Notes under the pieces: model-generated
Databases searched by the model: none
Seen by the model: only the letters and a program-made list of their open reading frames with translations
What the model was told of the DNA's origin: nothing
In this document: positions 23,518 to 36,400 of the stretch, one piece after another
Layout of the letters: each line of letters opens with the position of its first letter
Position numbering within the stretch: the first letter of the stretch is position 1
Position numbers and translations under genes: made by a program
NCBI GenBank assembly: GCA_022457065.1
Contig: JAJGBQ010000001.1
Location: 1,984,001 to 2,048,000, forward strand
DNA from: Curvularia sp. ZM96
Taxonomy: Eukaryota; Ascomycota; Dothideomycetes; Pleosporales; Pleosporaceae
Direction of reading: 5' to 3'
DNA length: 64,000 nucleotides

Positions 23518-23824
23518 CTCGTATACGAGACGTGATAACCAGCTCCATTGAGACTGCCCGACTCACAGTCAAAATCACTAGAATAATATGACTATTTTGT
23601 GATAGATATATAGTCAATTGATTCGCCTTATAGACGTATTCATACTTGCGTCATGTTTCTGAGCGTTGAAATGTGTGTTCTATCAGAGTGGTTGTAGGGA
23701 CATTGAGAGTCCTGGCTACCCACCTGAGCACAGACACAAAATGCGGCGAACGAAGACCTCCGAGAGGGCCGCCTCAACTTTTTTGTGGCGTAACAACCAG
23801 ACTCCAACAACATAACTCTTCAAC
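23518..23824. other. Divergent intergenic region ankyrin gene / MTO1
   Basis: About 307 bp between two divergent starts. AT-rich next to the ankyrin gene. No other signal was seen. Confidence 0.5.
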
Positions 23825-25962
23825 ATGCAAAGAATCGTGCCCCTACCAGCGCGTCAGCTATGGGGTCATGCGCCACGTGTGCGGTCAGCGAAGCGCTTCA
23901 ATCGAAGCCATAGAACATTTGCGACAATCTCCCGCACTGAACGGTATGCCACTACACTTTCACTACCCCGCTAGTTGCCCACCTCTGACCATCCTGTAGA
24001 CCATACGATGTCATAGTCATTGGAGGTGGCCATGCAGGCTGCGAAGCCTCCGCAGCAGCTGCACGCGCTGGTGCACGAACAGCCCTCGTTACGCCCTCGA
24101 TCGAAAACCTCGGTGTATGCTCATGTAATCCTTCTTTTGGTGGTATCGGCAAGGGTACCATGATCCGCGAGATAGATGCCCTAGATGGTGTTGTGGGTCG
24201 CATTGTGGACAAGGCTGGGGTGCAGTTCAGAGTTCTGAACAGGAAGAAGGGACCCGCTGTATGGGGACCGCGAGCGCAGATTGACAGAGCACTGTACAAG
24301 AGATATATGAAGGAAGAGATGTTGACATACAAGGGCTTGAGTGTCGTAGAGGGGAGTGTGGCGGATATCATCGTCGATCGGACGCAAGAGGAGGGCTCCA
24401 AGGGAACATACGGCAAGATCACTGGTGTAAGGCTGGAGAGTGGTGAGATCATACCAACAGGCAATGTGGTGATTACTACTGGAACGTTCTTGGGCGGAGA
24501 GATACACATCGGACTTGAAGCATATCCGTCTGGACGCATGGGCGAGGCCGCAACGCTAGGACTCAGTAAGAGTTTGAGGGATGCTGGCTTCACACTGGGA
24601 AGGCTAAAGACGGGAACACCACCGCGGTTGGATGGGAAAACAATCAACTACAAGGTTCTGGAAGCACAAGAGGGGGATAATCCACCCATGCCGTTCAGCT
24701 ATCTGAATGAGCGTGTGCAGGTGGAAAACCAACTGCTGAATCACGAGACACGAACAAACGAAGCGACGCACGACGTAATACGAAAAAATCTCGACAAGTC
24801 TATACATATCCGGGAAACTGTAAAGGGTCCACGATACTGTCCATCATTGGAATCAAAGGTCATACGCTTTGCTGATAAATCGTCGCATATTGTCTGGTTG
24901 GAGCCGGAAGGTTTCGATACCGACATAATATATCCGAATGGTATATCATGTACTGTACCTGCGGATGTTCAAAACGCTATGCTCAAGACCATCAAGGGCC
25001 TTGAGAATGTAACTATGCTCCAGCCCGGATATGGCGTTGAATACGACTATGTCGACCCACGAAATTTACGCTCTACCCTTGAGACAAAGAACATTTCTGG
25101 ACTCTTCTTAGCCGGCCAAATCAACGGAACAACCGGGTACGAAGAGGCAGCGGGTCAGGGTGTCATTGCGGGCATCAACGCTGGACTGAAGAGCATGGGC
25201 AAAGAAGCAATGGTCTTGACGAGAGCAGACGGATACATCGGCATCATGATTGACGACCTCATCACAAAAGGCGTATCAGAACCTTACCGAATGTTCACCT
25301 CCCGCTCTGAATACCGCATGTCTGCACGCGCCGACAACGCCGACTCGCGTCTCACAGCCATGGGCCGCACCCGCGGTGTAATCAGTGACGCCCGCTGGCA
25401 AGCCTTCCAAGACGAAGCAGACCAGATCTCCGCCTTGACCAGCATCCTGCAATCCAAAACCATGGGCTGGACAGATTGGAGCAAGCACGGCTTCTCCGTT
25501 CGAAATGACAGCACCAAGCGCTCGGCATACGACCTCCTCCGCCTCCCCAACACCACTCCTGCCACTCTCGCTGCCTTGCTTCCTGAAATCAACTCCTTCC
25601 CACAACGCATCCGCGACCGCGTCCACATCGAAGCCACGTACGCCCCTTACGTAGCCTACCAAACCGCCTCGCAAGCGCGCTGGCTCAAAGACGAGAAGTT
25701 GCAGCTTCCCCTTGACCTCGACTACGACTCCATTTTCGGGCTGAGTTTCGAAGAGAAGCGGGCGCTTGAGGCGGCGAGGCCAGAGAGTGTGGGCATGGCG
25801 AGGCGCGTCGAGGGCGTGACGCCAACGGGGGCGCTGAGACTGCTGCAGTTTGTTAAAGGGGTAGGCAGGGAGGAGCGACAGGCGAGGATGAAGGAGGAGA
25901 TTGAGGCGAGGAAGGAAAAGTATAAGGGCGCGACGCAGGGAGTGGATGTGCAGGGGTTGTAG
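23825..25962 (+). CDS. MTO1: Mitochondrial tRNA wobble-uridine modification enzyme (MTO1/GidA)
   Basis: Two exons, 23825-23943 and 24000-25962, with a 56-nt intron (GTATGC...CTGTAG), give 693 aa. Exon 1 encodes an Arg-rich leader (RSAKRFNRSHRTFATISR), a mitochondrial targeting peptide. Exon 2 opens with PYDVIVIGGGHAGCEAS, the FAD-binding dinucleotide motif. It continues with GidA signatures CSCNPSFGGIGKG, TFLGGEIHIG, LKTGTPPRLDG, GPRYCPSLE, LAGQINGTTGYEEAA and the YRMFTSRSEYR block. Length fits the family. With its GTPase partner MSS1 (not in this window) the enzyme makes the 5-carboxymethylaminomethyl group on U34 of mitochondrial tRNAs. The C-terminal tail is charged and helical. Confidence 0.95.
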
Positions 25963-26607
25963 AGGAAGTCAGTTCAGGTGAAGAGGTGTGTGTGTGTTTG
26001 ACTTGTATAATTATAGGACCCGTTCTCTCGGTATTTGCGAGGTCGAATGGGCTAGGACGCGTGTATAGAATTCTACATATACCCCTTTCTGTGCCTTATA
26101 AACCAGATATGTCCCGTTGTATCACGTGTTTTCTTTTGTCTCGGTGGAGCCGTCCGATTGTTGTGTACTTTTTCGTGTTTACCGAAAAAGAAGAAGAAGA
26201 TAATAGAAAGCTTAGTCGTTGATCGATCGATCGGTTGGACGGGTATTCGGGACTTCGTATATGCGTCCTCGCAGCGTTGCTCAATTGCCCACAGCACGGG
26301 TGATAAGACCACTTCAAAAACTGGCACACACGCATATTTCAATAAATTGATATCTTCCATGCGTTTTCTTCTTCTTTCTTCCAATACTGTTTGCTTGGTC
26401 CTTGCTTCTCTGTCCAATGTACCTGAATATCTCCCTACACTATACACCGACAGACACCGACACCCAAGCAAGAGAGAGAGAGGCGAGAAGAAACCAAGCT
26501 ATCAAAGCTCTTCTTCTTCTCTGCCTCCCACTTTAACGTATACCTTGGGAGTACAGATGGTAACAGTACGACGGTCAAATAGAGTAAAGACAAGAACCCC
26601 CTTCCCT

Positions 26608-26651
<44 letters not shown>

Positions 26652-27456
26652 CTGCATGTCCAACTCCTCTTCAAAGGAAATGAAATAACATTCCGAGACA
26701 AGACACGAAATGCGTCATTATACCTAGTTAGCCTCTAGGAAAGTGCCTAAAAAAAGCCACATTTCCCAAGTGATCGATCGATCTCGGATAAGGAAGAAAG
26801 GAAGAAAAGGGCTAGAAGGGCTCAAGAAGAAGAGAAGTAGAAAAATGAATAAATTTATCTCCCAGGCGCTAGTAACTGTGGACAAGCGCAAGTATGGCAA
26901 CGCTATGAGCCGCAGAAGAAGAAAAACAGCAAGGAAAACAAAAACAAAACTGTTGTTACAAAGGTTTGTTTGGTGTGCAAGAAGGCCCGAAGGAAGTAGC
27001 AGTTTGTGCGGGGGGATTGCTCGAGGGAATAAGGATTAACAGCATGCTTTTTCGTATGTGTGCTGATTACGGCCTTTGTGTCTTGTAAGCCAGTGTGCAT
27101 GCAGAGGCGAGAAAAGGTGTTCGAGATTGCGGGAAATTGATCACCCGACAAAAACGTGGGGTGCGGGCCGTGTGCGCTGGAAGAAGTAGAAGTAGAATTG
27201 GAAGAATGATAAGAGAAAAAAAGAAGTAAATTTGCATTGTTGAAAAAACGCCCCATTGCCTTGGGAGAACGAGAAAATGCTGTCAATGTTGCCAAGCAAA
27301 CACCACCACAAACTCAATGTTGCGATGATTTGTACTCCATCCTACGCCTGCACTCCTATCATGTTTATTCGAATGCCAGGTATCCAGCGGGTTCCTTCTA
27401 ATAGTAGATCGTCAATGGGAAGTATGGTTCGAAGAGAAGCAAATGCTGCGAGATGG
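25963..27456. other. Convergent intergenic region MTO1 / SMI1
   Basis: 1.5 kb between two 3' ends, with a (CT)n microsatellite at 26,611 and A/G-rich tracts on the plus strand (about 26,780-26,950). ORFs such as 26,158-26,688 include the microsatellite and are not protein-like. Confidence 0.5.
26611..26647 (+). repeat. (CT)n dinucleotide microsatellite, about 18 units
   Basis: Perfect CT tract of 37 nt in the MTO1-SMI1 interval. Confidence 0.95.
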
Positions 27457-29121
27457 CTATATCTCGACAGTCTTGAGCCCTTCTGGCTCGGCGGCGGCAG
27501 TAGGGCTCTTCAGCGATGAAGAAGTCCTCTTTGTGTCCTTAGTGTCCTTGCTCTCCGTGTTCTCCTTGTCGCTACCTAAGCTGTTGCGTGGTTGAGAGAG
27601 CTCGTCGCTTGGTCGCGGGGTGTCCATGGAGATGAGGTTTTCGGTTGGGGCAGTAGCCTTGGAATCGAGATTTGTGTTCACACGGACGGGTTGGGGGTTC
27701 TCCTCAGCGACACGGGCCAAGGGGCTTGAGAGCTTACCGCGCGGGCTGACGCCTTTTGGCGGTTTTGATAGTCGGTGAGGACTGCGACCGCGGTCTTCTG
27801 GTGCAATCACAGGGCTGTGGTAAGGGCTGCTCGCAGTGCTACTAGGAACAACCATCCCTGGAGCGTTTGGATTGACACGCAGACCACTGACTGGGCGTCT
27901 CTTGGGAGGCCGGCGTCCGTGCTTTTGGTCGCATCGCCAGCGGAGGACCTCAAGATAAGGCGGCTCGACGTTCTGGCGCTTGAAGATCAAGAGCTTGAGC
28001 TCACCGGTTTCTTCGTCCATGTGCACGTCCTTGGAAGCAAAGTCATCGGCGACCATGGCCAGAAGTGCGCCCCACGAGCGTGCGACGACGTATTTGCAAT
28101 CGTAGTCACGGCCGTAAATGATGATCTGTCCCCATGTGCCATTGGGACCGGGTGCAAGATCGACGGCCAGGTAGTTGCCTCCCCAGTCACGTGCGAGAGG
28201 AATCCAAGCCGGGTGCGAGTAGGCTTTTTGTACGGCGTTTGGCGGTTGCGAGTCCTGGCGGGCGAGCAGATCTTGTCGCCACAGCGGGTTACCAGTGCTC
28301 TGCACTTGGGCGACCGGAGGCGTGGTAGAGGAGCCGGCGAAGGCCTTGACTGGGATCTGCGGGGACGAATAGTCGACCTTTGTGGTCAGGTACTCTTCGG
28401 CGACCTTGCGCCAGTTCCTCCACTCCATGACGATTTCCTCGCAGTCGAGCAACATGAGGCCGAAGAGGACACCGGTGGGGAGACCGCCACGCTCTTGGCC
28501 ATCATGCACCTGCAGCGACTCGCGGACGTCCATGGGCAGCGTAGCGTCAAGCTCGTGCTCTAGTTCGTTGACGTCGTTGGATGTGCAGCCCTCGCAAAGG
28601 TTGTCAAACAGCTCTTGGTAGTTGTCCTCGACCCAGCGATCAATGCGCTTCCACGAGTGGGAAACGGGCGGTGGGGGAGGCAGACCTTCGTTGAAGTCTT
28701 GCATCTGGATCTGGCCATTAGCACCTTTGTCGAAGGCATCCGAGTCGAGTGTGTTTTGGCGACTGAGGGAGCTACGCATGCCGGGCGAGTAGGGCGAGCT
28801 GGGGGACATTGGGCCCCTGGGAGAGCCGATGAAGCCATTGCTGGTGGCCAGCTCGTCGTGCTGGTAGGGCGAGTTGAGGTCGGTGCGGGACTCTGCGCCG
28901 CTGGTGGTGATGGAGGTGAGGGCGGCGTGGCGGCTCTGTGGGATGGGGATGTGGCGGCCGGTCCGATAGGGAGAGTCGTGCGAGGCATGTCGGTCATACG
29001 AAGTCATTGTGTGCCAGAAGTCCTTCAAGGACGACGTGATTCTGGAGAGTCGTTAGCCATGTGCGCGCGGGAAGAGCCGCAGGGCGGGCGGCGGGGAGGG
29101 GCGGTCGTACTGCTGAGCCAT
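27457..29121 (-). CDS. SMI1: SMI1/KNR4 cell wall assembly regulator
   Basis: Minus strand. The main exon is 29041-27457. An inferred 11-nt first exon at 29121-29111 (ATGGCTCAGCA) is joined across a 69-nt intron (GTACGA, branch CTAAC, CAG). The product is 531 aa beginning MAQQITSSLKDFWHTMTS. The SMI1/KNR4 domain covers roughly residues 120-370 (SWKRIDRWVEDNYQELFDNL, LPMDVRESLQVHDGQE, WIPLARDWGGNYLAVDLAPG, KYVVARSWGALLAMVADDF). It is flanked by Ser/Pro-rich disordered tails, as in yeast Knr4. Knr4 is a hub linking the cell-integrity MAP kinase and calcineurin to glucan/chitin synthesis. If the tiny exon is wrong, the first in-frame ATG is at 29007 (MTSYDRH). Confidence 0.9.
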
Positions 29122-31081
29122 GGTGGGTGGGTGGGTGTACGACGAGGGTATGTGAGCGTGGAGAGGGTACAGGCAAGGCAAGCGGGCGGGCGAGAGCGAG
29201 GCAGCAAAGGAGCGTGGTGGTGCGCTCTGCGCTGGCGGGCTGTCGAGCGGGCGTCCCGAAGGTGAACGAGTGTCGTGTGAGAAGATTGCAAAAGGGTAAG
29301 CGTTGGCAGGAGCTTGAATTGGGAGTCGAGAAAACGGATCCAGAGGTGACGTTAAGGGGTGCCGACGCGCCAAGCGTGGCCCGACCGGGGGGCCCTGGGT
29401 GGACTGGCGAGCGTTGAGTGCGCAATTCTGGCCGCCGGCTGCAACCCACTAGCCGCAGCAATGTCAAGGCGGACGGCGAGAAAGGGGCGTGCGAGGGCAG
29501 GCCGAGGGACGGTGAAGAGGCAGCGTGTGCTGTTTGTTGTGGCGGCGGGCGACGGCGTTGGGGGGGTGGTGGTGTGCGCGTGCCGTGGTTGGCGTACCTC
29601 TCTACCCGCTGCATACCAAGGCAGGGCTGTGGTATCGTGCCAGTTCCCTTTCCTGCTGGTACCAAACCGCCGACCGACGTTGGAAATTGGCCCGGCCGGC
29701 TGTCCTTGCTTTCCATTAATAGCGCCCTGGCAGAACCCAATGCTCGCCACGGCCACCCCTCCGCCGAAAAGCTGCGCAATCACGCCCTCCTTTTCCCGCC
29801 CTCCATCGCGGCCATTTGCCTCCCTTCTCCGCGTCGTTCGTCCAACCGTAGTCCTTGTTTCAGCAATGCCGGCCACCGGTCGCGCGCGCGCCAACGAGAG
29901 CCTTTGCCGAAGCCACTCGCTACTCTAGCCGTCTAGCTCCCTGTCCCACCTTTCCCGCCTCTGCGTCTGTCTCTGCTGCCGCGTCTGCTCTTGTTGCGGC
30001 TCTACAAGTAGGCGGTGTAGACTGTGTACAGCAAGACGCGCCATCGACCACGCTCGATCCCGCCTCGCGCTGGTCCTCGGGCATTTTCACTGCGCCATCG
30101 CGACAACGCAACTCTGCGGCAAAGTCCAAACTATCCCACGCCGTCGGCACCAATAACTGGCCCTCGCAGCCACGCCCAAACCCCCGTCTTACATGCCCGG
30201 GTTTTGTACGCCTGCCGGCATGTTGCACATGATTGCCCAGCATAAGCAGGCTAATCACTCTGGAAACATCCATCGCAATGCATCTCTCATTACCATCATC
30301 ATGCATGGCGAGCACTGGCTGTGCGCTAGATGTCCGGTTCCCACTGAAAATTCCAATAGGGGCCCAGCTAATCACTGCCATCTTTGTCCGATATGCGGCC
30401 AGCCCAATTCTCTCCTCTCGTCCACGGTCCATGACGTCGTCCAAAATCGCCGCCCATGTGATCCTTCGACCTTGCCTGGCGTGCGCATCGTGCAGTGAGC
30501 AACCATGTCGACTTTGTGGATAATGTCAGACAGATAACGAACACCCCCGCCATGGATGGTACCACCAGCTCCGCACCCACCACCAGTCGTCTCCACATGC
30601 TTACGCCCCACCCAGTAGGTGCCTGCTCCCTCACCACCAAATGCTTATCGCCCGCCTCCGAACCATATGCCTTCAATCCATAAGGCATGCCACCAGCCAA
30701 GTCTCTGTACTACCCGTAGTGGCAGGTGCGAGAGGTACCATCTGCCGTGCGCGACCAACTATGCTAGCAAGCAAGCAAGCAAGCACGCAACTCAGTGGGC
30801 CTATTCCACCAATGAATCCCACCAAACTTGTCACATTGCCATCAGATGCGCTCGTTGCCATGGCACCTTGTTTGCCTCGCCATCATCACGGCTGAACTCC
30901 TCTGACCAATGATTCCACCCCTCTTCAATCATGACGTTAAAGCGCTACCGCACTAGCGAACCTCGTTTTACCCCAGAGCCGCATCCCAACCGCGGGCGGG
31001 TGGATCAAATACGAGGTGATGTGCGTTGAATAAGCGCCTATCGTTCCGACCCGGTACGGTACCTATGTGACGCCACTACAT
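29122..31081. other. Intergenic region between SMI1 start and DUF7580 gene end
   Basis: Nearly 2 kb. The part next to SMI1 is GC-rich with C/T-skewed leader-like sequence. Around 30,764 there is a short AAGC tetranucleotide tract. ORFs up to 189 codons exist on both strands but look compositional. No gene was recognised. Confidence 0.45.
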
Positions 31082-33009
31082 TCACTTTGTTGCCTTCCCC
31101 AGAAACTGGTGGAGCTCCTCCTGCAGTGGCAGAACAATGTTTTCCACCGCAGCTTGGAGACACTCGGCGTCTTGCAAGCTCGCGCAAGGGTCGCTGGACC
31201 CTGTTATGCAATGCCGGATGGCATTCTGGAACGCGGCAGACAGGTTTCCAGACTCGTTAAACGTCCAGCTACGGGCCAGTGCCCAAAGCTTCCAGGGCCC
31301 CGGTTGCTTGGACATTTCAGCCATCTCGTCCTCACCTTCCAACTGTTGATACTTCTCAGCCGTCACCCCAAAGTAGAGCTCGAGAAGCGTTACCGCTAGA
31401 GCAATCAAAACAGTGTTTCTGAAGTTGTCTGGCTGCGTCTTTCCCACGGTGCCATTGGTCGCTCCAACAGCCGCTGGCGCTAGATATGGGTCCTGAATGT
31501 TTATCGGCTGTGCAGTGTTCGGCGTTCGATGAAACAGAATATCCCGAGCAGTCCACTCATTAGCTAGCCATGGAGTCGAATTCAAGTACAGCACACTGGA
31601 TGCCAGTGTCACGGCCAGACTGTATCTGTCCTTCATGCTGAGTTTGGAGCGCTTGCCGTTGATGATTGGCGGCTGCCCCAGCAGGTCCTCCAGGGATACC
31701 ATTTCCATGCTTGGAACCTGGGTTTCTGATGTATCGATCGAGTAAGCGCCACGCAACTTGCTTTTGCTGTCTAGCAAAAACCCGATTCTTGGAGCATTTT
31801 TGTGCAGTTGTTGAATTGATGCACACAAGTCCTTCACCTCTTCCCGCGAAGCAAAGGGCTTCTCTGCTGGATCCATCACCGCGTATGGCGGAAGGCTACC
31901 GAAGCTGACGCTTTTGGTGATTCTGCCATTGTTAGCAACCAAACTCGTCGCTAGCACGGACGCATATCTGTGCTACTAAACGCAGCTCATGCGTATCCAT
32001 CACTTACTTTGGCTTAGGAAATGTCGTGACTCTGAGGCACTCATCCTCTTCCTCTACACTTATCTCTGCAGCCTGCACAAGCCAAGATACACCACTCATA
32101 TCAGACGCTGCAGTGGAAAAAGCAACCTTAAAGCTGGTTTTCGGCATCTCCATTGGCTTCTGCCCTTTCGCAGCAAAGACATGCTCCCGAGGCTCTAGTT
32201 GGAGGCTTGTTCGGTGTGAGAGCTTGCATGAACACGACCAGCATACACTCAACGACTCGTGTAGTGTCTTGGCATACCGCTGTAGCTTTTGCAGCCGTGA
32301 GGCATACGAAGGCTTGGTCGCTCGGTGGTACGTCTCTATCTTCTCGCTCTTTTCGGTAAATCTTTCGAGACTCTTATTGCACTCGTCCAGTTCTTCCAAA
32401 AGCGCTTTAATCGTCTTCTTATTCATGCCAAACCGGACACGCTTCCTGAACTCAAACTTTTCATTGGCTTTTTTGGGGTTCGCAATCAGCAGTGCCTCAA
32501 GATCGTTCCGTGTAGCCTGTGATTCAAGTCAGCATCACTCGACTAGCCTACTCCATCCCTTGCCTACCTCGGTCGCGCGGTCCAGATCTAGCTTGCTTGC
32601 AATCCTCTTAGTTATTCTTTCAATCTCCATCATTGTTCTCTGATACGATTTGTACGTATTCTGGAGCTTATCCTGAAGTGCGCCCTCTTTGCTTTTCCAA
32701 AGGTCCTGCGACGATCCAGGATCGCTCATCATTAACGCGAACTCGGCATCTGATGTAATCGACCCGAACAGGAGCTGGATTGTCTGGTCATAATGATCAT
32801 ACTGCGCTCTTAGTTTTCTTATGAATACAGGTAACTCCTTGTCCCTTCCAAAGAAACCCTTGATAGGGTCAAGGCCTTCATTGTAGCTCTCGATCGCTAG
32901 GCTGCTGTCAGCTCGTCGTTGCACCCCACTCACGGCTATACCCATGCGCACCTTGGATAATCAACGGCAGACAGCCAAGAACAAGACCAGCTATCTCTAT
33001 GCCACTCAT
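31082..33009 (-). CDS. DUF7580-domain protein (fungal, possible prion/incompatibility-type N-terminus)
   Basis: Minus strand, four exons: 33009-32952, 32896-32568, 32516-32008 and 31922-31082, giving 578 aa. The joins at phases 1, 0 and 2 restore family-like sequence, for example LPLIIQ|AIESYNEGLDPIKGFFG and FPKPK|ITKSVSFG. The N-terminus MSGIEIAGLVLGCLPLIIQ is hydrophobic, as in many fungal proteins of the DUF7580 and HeLo-like groups. A helical, heptad-rich middle follows (LDECNKSLERFTEKSEKIE). The C-terminal part has LANEWTARDILFHRTP, resembling a degenerate kinase-like fold described for DUF7580. Molecular function is unknown. It diverges over 481 bp from the large macro-domain gene, suggesting shared regulation. 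Confidence 0.82.
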
Positions 33010-33490
33010 TTTGGTGTGTCCTCATAGTATGCAAACAGAGACAGTGACGCTTGTCATAGGCGTGTGTGTGGAGGGGGAGGGACGAGTGGGGGGCCTTGCG
33101 CTGGCTCCCGAAGCAGGCACCCGTGAAAAAACGCCCGTCACCTCTAGTAGCCACGGCCAGTGACTCTGAATGTGCTAGATTGTTTTTGAGTTGCATATAT
33201 GTCTGCAGCTTGTTTGTGAGGTGAGTAGTTGAGATATATAAACGAAAGGCTGCCTGTGAGACACAGCCTGAGCTGAGCCCCCCGCCAAACTGCAAAAGCC
33301 CTAGCATCACGAAATCTATACCCGACTAGGCGCCCGCAGCTGAGGTCATAAATCACCATGATATCAGCCTTCACAATACACTCTTAGGGATATGAATCAC
33401 TAAGTGTCCGCAGAGCAAATTTCGCTCGTGGTCTGAATTCTAAGCCCCTCCTTACCGGCTTGCGCATACCCAACATGCCAATCGGTCGCC
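33010..33490. promoter_or_regulatory. Divergent promoter region, DUF7580 gene / macro-domain gene
   Basis: A 481-bp shared upstream region. It contains a TATATAAA-like stretch near 33,235-33,242 and a pyrimidine-rich leader toward the plus-strand gene. No factor site was recognised. Confidence 0.4.
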
Positions 33491-36400
33491 ATGTCATCCC
33501 TACGACTCGCGACAGCCTCGAATGTGCGGGCATTCCAAAACCTAACCACTGCGCTCAGTATCAGCGACCGCAAATGGACCCATGCCATCGACAAAGAAGC
33601 GCTTGAAGACGAAATCGGGAGATTTCGTGTCTGGGCCGGAAATCTGGGGGCTCTCCAAAAAGGCCACAGCTCGCTCGACTACCGGCTACGAGATGCACCC
33701 GTCTCCAGCACCAACACACTGAAGCTTCTCCAAGAGCTTGAAACCAACGTCAATGAAGCCCATGCAGTGGTATCTGGTGCTCGCCTGCCCTATGAAGAGC
33801 AAACCCCACCCGACCTGACTCAAGATGACGACAGTGACGATGGCTTCTTCAGTGCAGACTCAGACGACGAAAACAGCAGCAACAGCAGCGACGAACCCAG
33901 GACTGAGTTGAGCATGCGCTTCAGAGAGATTGTTGACATCATCGATAATCTCTACAAACTTAGCGTCCGCATCCGGACGCCTGGTCTCCGCTCACGATCG
34001 CTCAAAGCATCGTCCTACACACAGAAGGATCCTGAGACGGGGATCGACATCTTCGAGGTGTATGCCGCACAGGACCTCAAGCATGTGGAGGAGTTGGTGG
34101 CGTTTCTGCGTCAGCCGTATGCGGCGGATTGTGCACAGGAAGAGCAGGATTTCTTGATTAAGAGGTTGAGTGCGGCGGTTACGCTTCGCAGACGACACTT
34201 TAAGTACTGGAAGCGACATCGTGACAAGTTGAGTGCGGCACACCTGGCCGACGAAGTACAGGAAGTCAATGTCGCTGCACCGCTTGACGGACCAGCGCCG
34301 GTTCGTGGTGATGGTCCAGGTGCAAATCCAACAATCCCCGTCGTCACGACTCTCAAAGAAGCACCGAGTCAGAGGACTGGAAAAACACTGCTCTCAGGCA
34401 CAGAGGCAACGCAACTCCACCAACCCTTGGACGATATAATAGATAACAAATCAGTAACAAGTTATGCCGTAACGGTGAGAGATGTACATGGAAAAAGCAT
34501 CGAACTTCCCCCGCCACCTAAAACAACGAGCACTGACAAAGACTTTGAATGTCCATACTGCTGGGTTGTTTGTCCTGCGAGATACAGCAAAGGAAGACCC
34601 TGGAGAACTCACCTACTACAGGACTTACAGCCATACTGCTGTACATACCCAGACTGTGAGAGCTCGCATCTCCTCTTTCGCAGCCGCAGGGAATGGGCTG
34701 AGCATGAAGCAAGCCACCGCAAGGTTTGGAGATGCCCGGAGCACCCAGATGCTGTATTCAGTACTCAGTCCGGCTTGGAAAATCATCTTCGGCAAAGACA
34801 TCTCGACAGTTTCCCGGAAAGCCAGCTGGAAACTATTGCAAAAGTTGGCGAGGCCACCGCAATAGACTTGCGAGTGAAATGCCCAATATGCTGTGCACCC
34901 GCGGATACCAAAGAGCTAGGCGACCTGCCAAGCCATATTGCGAACCATCTGGAGCGAATCGCAACCTTTGCTCTTCCTCATGGTCATGAAGACGATTCAG
35001 ATGGCGCAAGTGGTATCGCAAGCCAGGGCAGCACTAGCTCTAAATCTCTTCTGGGTTCCGTATCTGCAGGCATGGCGGATGAGCAGGTTCCGGAGAAGGA
35101 CAACCAGGATTGTAAGTTTATAGCTATACAAGAGCACCGTAGTTCACAGTGCATCAGCTAAAGCATGTTTAGCAGCTACCCTACAGCCTGACCAGGCTGA
35201 GCCAGTTGAGATACCTGGTCCCGGTCACGATGCTCTCTCTACAGAGAACCTACAGCAACTCCCCGACACGAGTCGAAATGCATTGGACATAATATTAGAG
35301 CAGCTGAACAGCCCAGACAGCTCCTACTATCAAGAGCTAGCCCAAACTGCGAACACACCACCGCCCCTTGAGGTGAAGGACATCGCGACACTGAGCTCAT
35401 TGTATCGGTCACGGCGACTGTTACAAACCGATCAGAGCTATGCGCCAAATGATGTGTACAACCGTATGATTTCATTCTGTTCCCATGACTTGACAAAACT
35501 AAAGGTAGATGCTATTGTCAACAATGCTCCCCTGACCTTGACACACACACCACACATGGGTACGTTACACCACGCCGTGTTAGAAGCTGGCGGACCACTT
35601 CTCCTACAAGAAGTGAGATCAAGAGGTAGACTCGACCCAGGCAATGTCACATGGACTCGTGGGTATGACCTCCCATCGTCGTTTGTTATTCATGCTGCTG
35701 CACCGACGTTTATTGGAGAAGTTGGTCTTATTAAATTCACTCTTCTTGGAGATTGCTACCGCAATGCACTGGATACGGCGACTGAACTTGGACTCAAAAC
35801 GATTGCGTTTCCTTGCCTGGGTACCGGAGGCGGTATTTTCCCTCCACGTCAAGCTGCACGCACAGCACTTCAAGCAGTTCGCGATCACTTAGATGCACAC
35901 CCAGAAAGCCGGCTAGAACGTATAATCTTTTGTACCATGGTGGCAGAGGACCGACAGGCTTACACCGACTTTTTTCCTGTGTTCTTTCCGCCTACACATA
36001 GTGACCTTGATAGGGCAAGAGGATCGACGTTGTCCTCGAATCATGCCCTACTGAACGCTCAAATATTGGATACATTGGTGCAAGTACAGAAAGCAACCAC
36101 AGCGCTCGCGAGTCGGCTTTTTGAGGACGTCCCAGAAGCTCAGCAAGATTCCACTATCCTCCAGCGTATCAATGTTACCTTGGAGTCAATGCATGAACAT
36201 TTGCATGGGTCCGAAACGCTTGGAACAAGCCAGCAAGATTTCGGACTGCTATCCTCCGTTCTCTTGGATCTATGCGGACACATCATAGAGATGGCCCAGA
36301 TAGCATACGAACGCACTGGAAGAACGTATCAGGAGTTACGGAGCGAGACTGACCAGGACATGCGTGCGAAACAAGGCTCCGATCTTAGGGGATATTTAAC

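Noticed and set aside
27775..28563. 262-codon ORF antisense to SMI1
   Set aside because: Mirror frame of the conserved SMI1 domain, without independent features.
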